Origin: Anaerolineales bacterium
GTDB lineage: Bacteria > Chloroflexota > Anaerolineae > Anaerolineales > UBA4823
Length of the DNA: 10,330 nucleotides
Reading direction: 5' to 3'
NCBI GenBank assembly: GCA_016932955.1
Contig: JAFGBV010000006.1
Span: 1 to 10,330 of the forward strand
Part shown: piece after piece, positions 1 to 3,800 of the stretch
How positions within the stretch are numbered: the first letter of the stretch is position 1
Layout of the letters: the number at the start of each line of letters is the position of its first letter
The notes under the pieces: generated by a model
Seen by the model: only the letters and a program-made list of their open reading frames with translations
The model's database searches: none
Told to the model about the DNA's origin: nothing
Position numbers and translations under genes: made by a program

Positions 1-671
1 TCGGCAGCCTCATTCACCAGGCGGATGGCTTCTGCCTTGCCCTGAGCGACTTGGATTACCGCTTCGCGTTCGCCCTCAGCGCGCTGGATGATCGCCAGTT
101 TTTGTTGTTCGGCAGCTTCGAACTCACCCGTTGCTAGCAGGCGCATGGATCGCCGCTCTTGTTCGGCTGTCTTTTGCTTATGCATGGCTTTCTTAATATC
201 CTCGGGTGGGTCGATCAGGCGAATTTCCACTTTGCTGACGGTCAAACCCCATTCAACAGCATAGGTGTTCAGGATGCGCTGCAGGTTGGTGGCAATCGTC
301 TCGCGCGCCACCAGGCTCTCGTCCAGAGTCAGATCCCCAAACTCCTGGCGCAGGTTGGTCATTGCCAGTTGGATAACCGCTCGCTTCCAATCGTCAATGT
401 TGTAAAACGTTTTTTTGATCGCCTCTTCCTCAATCGTAGGTCGTACCCACATAATCCCATCCACCTGGATTTCAACGTTGTCTTTGGTGATCACCGATTG
501 CGGGTGAATGTCCATAGTGTGCTCCCGGACGTCGCGGATACGGATAATATGGACGATTGGGATTTGAAATCCCAGGCCGGGAGTCACAAACCGGTGGTAC
601 TTTCCCAGCGTTTCCTGGATTCCCCGCTCGTAAGGTCGTAGAGTGTAAATTGGGCTATAGATGGTTCTCAT
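1..671 (-). CDS. SPFH/band-7 (stomatin/prohibitin-like) protein, C-terminus cut by window edge
   Basis: Reading the minus strand from ATG at 671 gives 223 open codons that run off the left edge. A GGAG ribosome-binding site lies 7 bases before the ATG. The protein opens with MRTIYSPIYTLRPYERGIQE, then a band-7 core (PGLGFQIPIVHIIRIRDVRE, followed by a DNVEIQVDGIMWVRP stretch and a segment like NLRQEFGDLTLDESLVARE). It continues into the long charged helix typical of stomatins (KQKTAEQERRSMRLLATGEFEAAEQQ, rich in E, A, Q and R). SPFH proteins form large ring or cage oligomers that scaffold membrane microdomains or regulate membrane proteases. Most have an N-terminal membrane anchor; here the SPFH domain begins almost at residue 1 and I see no TM segment, so membrane attachment would have to be peripheral or through the partner. 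It lies 35 bp downstream of the GlsB-like gene on the same strand and is probably co-transcribed with it. Family call is secure; the specific role is unknown. Confidence 0.88.
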   Translation of the reverse strand, partial: MRTIYSPIYTLRPYERGIQETLGKYHRFVTPGLGFQIPIVHIIRIRDVREHTMDIHPQSVITKDNVEIQVDGIMWVRPTIEEEAIKKTFYNIDDWKRAVIQLAMTNLRQEFGDLTLDESLVARETIATNLQRILNTYAVEWGLTVSKVEIRLIDPPEDIKKAMHKQKTAEQERRSMRLLATGEFEAAEQQKLAIIQRAEGEREAVIQVAQGKAEAIRLVNEAA

Positions 672-706
672 ATTGAAACTCCATTCTGATTTGATCATAA
701 CTGCCC

Positions 707-991
707 TTAGGTAGCTTTATAATTGACTTCAACCTCTGTGTGTTCTTTATAGAATAAATTGACGATCGCCAGCAGAGCAATGCTGCCCCCCATCGAAACC
801 AGCAAGCCCGGCCAACTGAAGCTGGTTGTGTTGACATGATCCACGGTAAACAACAAGTAACCCGCTACCAACGCGCTAACGCTGCCCACAACGACATTGA
901 GCGGCAGGAGCGATCGACGGCGGCGCATGATTAAAGTGACTAGCCCTCCGATGATCTCCCCAGTGATGAGCCACACCAAGAAATTAATCAT
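707..991 (-). CDS. GlsB/YeaQ/YmgE-family stress-response membrane protein
   Basis: A 94-residue, three-TM protein. Hydrophobic segments lie at about residues 2-22 (with the family's G..GGL glycine pattern), 30-48 and 58-82, separated by a basic loop RRRR at 23-26. This matches the small transglycosylase-associated/GlsB/YeaQ/YmgE family of inner-membrane proteins, known as general stress-induced proteins in many bacteria. No biochemical activity is established for the family. The C-terminal polar tail (FYKEHTEVEVNYKAT) is slightly longer than usual. The start is fixed by AGGAGAG six bases before ATG 991. Upstream lies a compact promoter with two direct-repeat boxes and a TATATT -10 (see 1015-1048), giving a leader of only about 17-20 nt. 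The gene is likely the first of a two-gene unit with the SPFH protein. Confidence 0.88.
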   Translation of the reverse strand: MINFLVWLITGEIIGGLVTLIMRRRRSLLPLNVVVGSVSALVAGYLLFTVDHVNTTSFSWPGLLVSMGGSIALLAIVNLFYKEHTEVEVNYKAT

Positions 992-1014
992 CTGATTCTC
1001 TCCTATCTAATCTC

Positions 1015-1048
1015 AATATACTGATGGAGAGTCTCAAAAGCGTCACAA
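1015..1048 (-). promoter_or_regulatory. SARP-type promoter of the GlsB-like gene
   Basis: Read on the minus strand: heptamer GTGACGC (1040-1046), 4 bp, heptamer GAGACTC (1029-1035), 8 bp, then -10 box TATATT (1020-1015). The ATG follows at 991. No -35 hexamer sits 17 bp upstream of the -10; that position is occupied by the boxes. The same heptamers, the same 11-bp period and the same 8-bp gap occur at 3229-3262 and 3742-3775. Shifting the frame two bases gives TTGTGAC/TTGAGAC, and another similar heptamer, TTGAACA, lies 22 bp (two periods) further up at 1064-1070. SARP activators are known to bind heptamer direct repeats on one helix face, with the last repeat about 8 bp from the -10. The match in geometry is seen in the sequence; the binding protein is inferred. 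Confidence 0.68.
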
Positions 1049-1069
1049 CACACTGCCTGGTTGTGTTCA
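1028..1069. repeat. 42-bp promoter repeat, copy 1
   Basis: This 42-bp stretch is 38/42 identical, without gaps, to 3242-3283. The four differences fall at 1040, 1049, 1052 and 1054. Identity extends well beyond the two heptamer boxes, up to 1069, covering a conserved block CAACCAGGC and a TGAACA on the minus strand. Both copies sit in the same orientation upstream of a small minus-strand membrane-protein gene. It could be a duplicated upstream control region, or strong selection on a multi-site operator. Confidence 0.85.
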
Positions 1070-1131
1070 ACGACGCACCTGTTTTAGGACAGTATGGATG
1101 GGTTCAACTAATAATTGCCGACAAGCGGTTA

Positions 1132-1410
1132 TCATTCATGAAATTCCAGCTCGATCCAGGTGGCCTCACAATAGACCTCCCGGTAACGAGCCAGGCGCAA
1201 CTGCTGGCTGGCAACCTGGGCAGCCAGCTCGGCTTCTAATTGGCGAATATGGGACTGTAATCCAAGAACCTGGCTGCGCAGGCGTAGGATTTTCTCAGCA
1301 GCAGCCTCGTCAACCCCCAAATCTTCCTTTAAGCGGCGCTGGCTGCGCGCTTCATAGCCTTCGTATGGGCCATACCAATACCTTTTTGGGGATGGATTTT
1401 TGGGAAGCAT
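1132..1410 (-). CDS. CbpM/MerR-C-terminal-like helical protein
   Basis: A 92-residue protein whose centre (RRLKEDLGVDEAAAEKILRL at about 25-44, then RSQVLGLQSHIRQLEAELA) resembles the last helix and coiled coil of MerR-like proteins of the CbpM/HspR type. In that family, R..RL..DLG...A....IL.L is followed by a dimerisation coil. The N-terminal MerR helix-turn-helix is missing; instead there are about 22 residues rich in aromatics (KRYWYGPYEGYE). DNA binding is therefore unlikely, and a role as chaperone modulator or dimeric adaptor is a guess. The start is supported by GAGGT six bases before ATG 1410. CbpM genes usually follow a DnaJ/CbpA gene; none is visible in the 242 bp upstream. The stop is followed by about 60 bp and then the control region of the GlsB-like gene. 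Confidence 0.6.
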   Translation of the reverse strand: MLPKNPSPKRYWYGPYEGYEARSQRRLKEDLGVDEAAAEKILRLRSQVLGLQSHIRQLEAELAAQVASQQLRLARYREVYCEATWIELEFHE

Positions 1411-1652
1411 ACGATTACCTCATCTTGGATACGGTTCAGAACGGTTTGGCCGTGAGGTGGCCAACGCGCCTATTTGCGCTGGCCAGATGGAAGCAACGAG
1501 AGCCAGAGTCGTTCAAAGTGACTTTGATTGATGCTCCAATAGATGCTCAAGCAAATTGCATTCTCGGCAATTCGCCGGTTTTAGAAAATGTTTTTGAGGA
1601 GAATTTCCGGCAAATTGCTTTGTGGGGGCGGAATTTGAATTGCCTGCCCATC
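1411..1652. other. Intergenic region with AATTGC-rich inverted repeats
   Basis: No coding region that I can support on either strand; the plus-strand frame open here overlaps the CbpM-like gene antisense and has no recognisable content. The stretch holds a perfect odd palindrome TCAAAGT-G-ACTTTGA (1513-1527), about 103 bp upstream of the CbpM-like start. It also holds an imperfect inverted repeat: GCAATTCGCCGG (1567-1578) against CCGGCAAATTGC (1607-1618), 11 of 12 bases pairing, with a 28-base loop. GCAAATTGC also occurs directly repeated at 1551 and 1610. The palindrome could be an operator for the CbpM-like gene, and the larger hairpin could end the upstream transcript of 1653-2222. Confidence 0.45.
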
Positions 1653-2222
1653 TTACGGTTTAGGGAAAAGGCTATTTTCCAATTGCACTAAGTTTTTTGT
1701 TAACTGATCCAACTCTGGCTGTACTAACGCGAGGTCGGTCTTCATCTCAGTCAATGCCTGAGCGGCACTCTGCTGCATGGCGGTGAGCACGTCTTTTTGA
1801 TCCGCCCCCACCAAGCCAGACAAGATATCCAGCGCTTCGGAGGCCTGGATCAACGATAAGCGCGCTCCAGCGTAATCGTCGGCGGCCACTGCCAGGCTGG
1901 CTCCGCGCACACCTGACAACGCCTTGAGCACGTACATGTGCAGTGTGGCGGAGACCAGATTCTCTTGCAGGGTCTCGTTATCCGTTTGCAATATTGTGAT
2001 CTGACCGGTTTTTTCTGCGATCGTCGCGTTGGCGGTCTCCAGGTCGGTGTTGGCTTTGTCGAGTTTCTGCCGGGTGGGGAAGTAGAGCGCAAAGGCGATT
2101 ATCAGCGCGCCCAACCCAAAGGCCAACAGCGCCACCAACACCCAGCGCAGGGCGCCGCGCATGGACTTTTGCAGGCGGGTTTCAGGCTTGCCCGTGGATA
2201 GGACGGATTCTTTTTCGTTCAT
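1653..2222 (-). CDS. Single-pass membrane protein with coiled coil, unknown function
   Basis: A 189-residue protein. Residues 1-25 are polar and basic, one TM helix covers about 26-48 (WVLVALLAFGLGALIIAFAL), and the rest is predicted soluble and strongly helical. About 51-92 reads as a coiled coil with regular I/L heptads (KLDKANTDLETANATIAEKT). About 95-145 looks like a helical hairpin (LKALSGVRGASLAVAADDYAGA, in the style of TPR-like bundles). About 150-185 is a second coil. No catalytic motif is seen. The short positive N-terminus suggests the coiled-coil part faces outside, but that is inference. The start is supported by AAAGGAAA 5 bases before ATG 2222. It lies 36 bp downstream of the lmo0937-like gene on the same strand. 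I do not recognise a named family. Confidence 0.8.
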   Translation of the reverse strand: MNEKESVLSTGKPETRLQKSMRGALRWVLVALLAFGLGALIIAFALYFPTRQKLDKANTDLETANATIAEKTGQITILQTDNETLQENLVSATLHMYVLKALSGVRGASLAVAADDYAGARLSLIQASEALDILSGLVGADQKDVLTAMQQSAAQALTEMKTDLALVQPELDQLTKNLVQLENSLFPKP

Positions 2223-2258
2223 TGGGTTTCCTTTCCCATTCGTTGAAGTTCGAGAGTC

Positions 2259-2423
2259 TTACACCACCCCAAGGAGGTGCAATATTAGGAGGATGAGGGC
2301 GAGAACGATCAGGATATGAATCCAATTCCCAGTGCGCGGAAACCTTGGACTGATATTCCGACCGAAAAAGCCGAACAGCCACAGTACGACTAATATGATG
2401 ATGATGATCCATAGTAACGGCAT
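2259..2423 (-). CDS. lmo0937-family (DUF5670-like) small membrane protein
   Basis: Starting at ATG 2423 gives 54 residues, MPLLWIIIIILVVLWLFGFF..., with a TM at about 3-21, a short loop GRNISPRFPRTGNWIHI, and a second TM at about 37-53 ending LLHLLGVV-like. The pattern LWxIxxxLxVLWLxGF ... GxxIHxLLVxAxxxLLxxLL is that of lmo0937-type proteins, small two-helix membrane proteins that cluster with GlsB, CsbD-like and other stress genes; their function is unknown. A TTG at 2474 would add 17 residues (MHDPNQSNLIKKKSRNL), but those are polar and lysine-rich, unlike the family N-terminus, so I prefer ATG 2423 even though its ribosome-binding site is poor. The four-isoleucine run is encoded by a short ATC repeat. 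Probably in one transcript with 1653-2222. Confidence 0.75.
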   Translation of the reverse strand: MPLLWIIIIILVVLWLFGFFGRNISPRFPRTGNWIHILIVLALILLILHLLGVV

Positions 2424-2464
2424 GAGATTTCTGCTTTTCTTTTTTATCAGGTTTGATTGGTTGG

Positions 2465-2498
2465 GGTCATGCAAAGGTCGTAGACCCTTCGCATGACC
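2465..2498. terminator. Hairpin between DUF6176-like and lmo0937-like genes
   Basis: GGTCATGC (2465-2472) pairs perfectly with GCATGACC (2491-2498). Inside, after one mismatch, AAGG-TC pairs with GACCCTT with a one-base bulge, leaving a loop of about three bases. It lies 17 bp downstream of the DUF6176-like stop. No T-run follows on either strand, so it is either a weak or factor-assisted terminator or an mRNA-processing or stability element. It also occupies the possible upstream TTG start (2474) of the next gene. Confidence 0.5.
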
Positions 2499-2514
2499 GT
2501 TTCAACAAGAAGGC

Positions 2515-2904
2515 TTAGCTCTTCTTGGGATTGCTAGAATTCAACATCCACTCAAAATGCACCTCTTGATTGGGTGGCAGCGGCGTTCGCACCGCGAATT
2601 GCTCATAACCGACCAGGTTGATACCGTGCAGCTCCTGTAACTGCTCCCGATACCAGGTGTCAAACGGGAGAACCGAGGCAATGATCTGCCCCAGCGCCTG
2701 GGCCATATCGGGAGCCTCCAGGGTGGTCACAGCGGTTGATCCGAAGGCGGTTTCCACCAATGCTAGCCGTTCGCGTGTGATGCCCAAGCGCTGGCGCGAG
2801 GCTTCGTACGGCTTTCGTCGAGAGCCAGCTAATTCTTGGCAAAACCGGCGCCAGGCTTCAACCTTACCGGCCAGAATGGGGAATGTCAGAACAATACCAG
2901 ACAT
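2515..2904 (-). CDS. DUF6176-like dimeric alpha/beta-barrel protein, unknown function
   Basis: A 129-residue soluble protein beginning MSGIVLTFPILAGKVEAWRR. The shape is beta strand (IVLTFPILAGK), helix (AWRRFCQELAGSRRKPYEAS), strand (LALVETAFGSTAVTTLEA), helix (DMAQALGQIIAS), and then a helix DTWYREQLQELHGI. This is the ferredoxin-like/ABM-type fold found in small DUF6176-like proteins, which act as dimers. No ligand residues can be assigned. The open frame extends to 2985, but the upstream 27 residues (NLVGELSCGNPAWGVTYPHG...) run across the intergenic region and carry no family similarity. ATG 2904 has AGAGAGG six bases upstream and begins exactly at the first strand, so I use it. The leader contains a small GGGGA/TCCCC stem (2928-2945). 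Confidence 0.7.
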   Translation of the reverse strand: MSGIVLTFPILAGKVEAWRRFCQELAGSRRKPYEASRQRLGITRERLALVETAFGSTAVTTLEAPDMAQALGQIIASVLPFDTWYREQLQELHGINLVGYEQFAVRTPLPPNQEVHFEWMLNSSNPKKS

Positions 2905-2977
2905 TGGGGGCCTCTCTCTGTTCCCGTGGGGATAAGTAACTCCCCAGGCAGGGTTACCGCAGCTTAATTCACCCACC

Positions 2978-3012
2978 AGATTCAAACACAGAAGCGCTCT
3001 GTGTTTGAATCT
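2978..3012. terminator. Perfect 15-bp stem hairpin after the 56-residue gene
   Basis: AGATTCAAACACAGA (2978-2992), a five-base loop AGCGC, and the exact reverse complement TCTGTGTTTGAATCT (2998-3012). It starts 3 bp beyond the stop of the minus-strand gene 3016-3186, so it most likely terminates or stabilises that transcript. There is no T-tract behind it on the minus strand (GGTGGGTGAAT follows), which is not typical of an intrinsic terminator. Confidence 0.7.
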
Positions 3013-3015
3013 GAA

Positions 3016-3186
3016 TCATAGGTTTTTAACCAGGGTTGCTAAAAGCAGGAGCCCTGCAGCAACCAGGGCGAGCCAGAAAGCATAAGGTGCGAGCACAGCG
3101 ATAACACCTGCGTGCCCGAGCAGCGCGAGTACGGCAAGCGCTAGAGCGATGAACCAAGTAATCTGTTTCGGCGGGGATAGTTTCAT
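3016..3186 (-). CDS. Small two-TM membrane protein, 56 residues
   Basis: Minus strand ATG 3186 to TGA 3016 encodes MKLSPPKQITWFIALALAVL followed by ALLGHAGVIAVLAPYAFWLA and LVAAGLLLLATLVKNL. Two hydrophobic helices lie at about 10-32 and 35-53, with a basic N-terminus and C-terminus, so both ends probably face the cytoplasm. AAGGAG lies eight bases before the ATG. A promoter with the shared double box and TATACT sits 43 bp upstream of the start, and a perfect hairpin ends the gene. Small proteins with an MKxSPPKxxTW... opening occur in diverse bacteria without assigned function; I recognise the style, not a named family. The shared promoter with the GlsB-like gene suggests a role in the same envelope-stress response (inference). 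Confidence 0.75.
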   Translation of the reverse strand: MKLSPPKQITWFIALALAVLALLGHAGVIAVLAPYAFWLALVAAGLLLLATLVKNL

Positions 3187-3228
3187 TATCAATTCTCCTT
3201 TTCCTTTTTGGTTATTACTTTTAGATTA

Positions 3229-3262
3229 AGTATAATGATCTAGAGTCTCAAAAACGTCACAA
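3229..3262 (-). promoter_or_regulatory. SARP-type promoter of the 56-residue membrane protein
   Basis: Minus strand: heptamer GTGACGT (3254-3260), 4 bp, heptamer GAGACTC (3243-3249), 8 bp, -10 box TATACT (3234-3229). The predicted leader is about 36 nt to ATG 3186. Spacing is identical to the copies at 1015-1048 and 3742-3775. A further related heptamer, ATGAACA (3278-3284), lies 22 bp above the distal box, as in the first copy. No -35 hexamer is visible. Confidence 0.68.
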
Positions 3263-3283
3263 GACGCGGCCTGGTTGTGTTCA
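3242..3283. repeat. 42-bp promoter repeat, copy 2
   Basis: Same orientation as copy 1 at 1028-1069, 38/42 identical and gap-free. It carries both heptamer boxes and the conserved upstream block, and lies upstream of the minus-strand 56-residue gene. Confidence 0.85.
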
Positions 3284-3343
3284 TCATCCCAACCTGCCGC
3301 TGCTGGGACTGTTACGTTGGGCTTCGATACAATTCTTCTCGCC

Positions 3344-3706
3344 TCAGCTGTATTGTTCTAGCCATTCCAGTATGGCGCGCACACTGCCGCTGGCAAGGGC
3401 CAGGCTCGTATCTGCCGCACCATAATACAACAGTTGGACCGTATCGCCATTGGATGTAAGGGCATAGCCACAGGGAAAAGTAATGTAGCCTACATCACCG
3501 CGCTGTTCATATGCTTCTTCCGGGCCAAATACCCAATGGTAGATCACCAGCCAACCCTGCGGGGTTTCGATGGGTGGCGGGCGACATGCCGATCTTGTTA
3601 ACGTCCCACCAGCCCCCAGTGGCGCTTCCAGCATTAGCTTGTGACTTCTTCGGTACGAGCGCGGTGCTGGATATTTCACCATAGTCCATGCCTGTAATAT
3701 CAACAC
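3344..3706 (-). pseudogene. GH130 glycoside phosphorylase/hydrolase remnant, truncated and frameshifted
   Basis: The 3' part reads PPPIETPQGWLVIYH, then WVFGPEEAYEQRGDVGYITF, then PCGYALTSNGDTVQLLYYGAADTSLALA: the C-terminal signature of GH130 enzymes, which phosphorolyse or hydrolyse beta-mannosides. Three defects are visible. (1) About two thirds of the enzyme, including the N-terminal catalytic blades, is absent. (2) The conserved stretch GWWDVNKIGMSP is in another frame: a missing base in the C-run at 3613-3617 opens it, and an extra base near 3578 closes it, so about 11 codons are out of phase. (3) VIYH joins directly to WVFGPEE near 3535, whereas family members have roughly 30 residues between. 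The reading frame nevertheless stays open from GTG 3706, behind AAGGAG and the shared promoter, so a 120-residue product could be made, but not an active GH130 enzyme. Family call is firm; the exact extent of decay is inferred without an alignment. Confidence 0.78.
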
Positions 3707-3720
3707 TTTTCTCCTTAATC

Positions 3721-3749
3721 TTGTCAGTTAGCTTTAGTTTACGTATAAC
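3721..3749 (+). promoter_or_regulatory. Sigma70-like promoter of the SARP/BTAD regulator
   Basis: TTGTCA (3721-3726), 17 bp spacer, TATAAC (3744-3749): a good housekeeping-type promoter pointing at ATG 3798 with a predicted leader of about 42 nt. Its -10 overlaps the -10 of the divergent minus-strand promoter (3742-3747) almost completely. The two transcription units therefore compete for the same DNA. The SARP-type boxes at 3756-3773 fall just downstream of this start site, where a bound protein could block it. Confidence 0.6.
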
Positions 3750-3775
3750 GAGCAGGGGCCTTAACAGCGTCACGG
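3742..3775 (-). promoter_or_regulatory. SARP-type promoter in front of the GH130 remnant
   Basis: Minus strand: heptamer GTGACGC (3767-3773), 4 bp, AAGGCCC (3756-3762), 8 bp, -10 box TATACG (3747-3742). The box sequence is more diverged than in the other two copies, but the 11-bp period, the 8-bp gap and the TATA position are the same to the base. Like those copies it has no -35. It lies in the intergenic region divergent to the SARP-like regulator, where autoregulated operators are common. Confidence 0.58.
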
Positions 3776-3800
3776 TAGCCGTGCATTTGCAGAACAAATG
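3771..3800 (+). promoter_or_regulatory. Two leader hairpins, one including the regulator start codon
   Basis: In the short leader of the regulator transcript, CACGG-TAG-CCGTG (3771-3783) is followed immediately by CATTTG-CAGAA-CAAATG (3784-3800), whose last three bases are the ATG. No Shine-Dalgarno sequence precedes the ATG. The second stem would bury the start codon, suggesting low or controlled translation. The stems are short (5 and 6 bp), so this may be chance. Confidence 0.4.

Noticed and set aside
579..600. A TTGTGAC heptamer on the minus strand within the SPFH gene
   Set aside because: No second heptamer at 11 bp and no -10; it is coding sequence.
159..641. Plus-strand open frame of 160 codons
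   Set aside because: Antisense to the SPFH/band-7 gene, whose minus-strand protein is clearly recognisable; the plus-strand product resembles nothing.
1551..1640. Repeated AATTGC words that might suggest a CRISPR-like or iteron array
   Set aside because: The repeats are short, irregularly spaced and in both orientations; no constant spacer length and no replication or cas genes.
1098..1691. Plus-strand open frame of 197 codons
   Set aside because: It runs antisense through the CbpM-like gene and the intergenic region, has no ribosome-binding site and no recognisable domain.
3507..3797. Minus-strand frame of 96 codons starting near the regulator start
   Set aside because: Only its GWWDVNKIGMSP stretch is meaningful, and that belongs to the frameshifted GH130 remnant; the rest crosses the promoter region.
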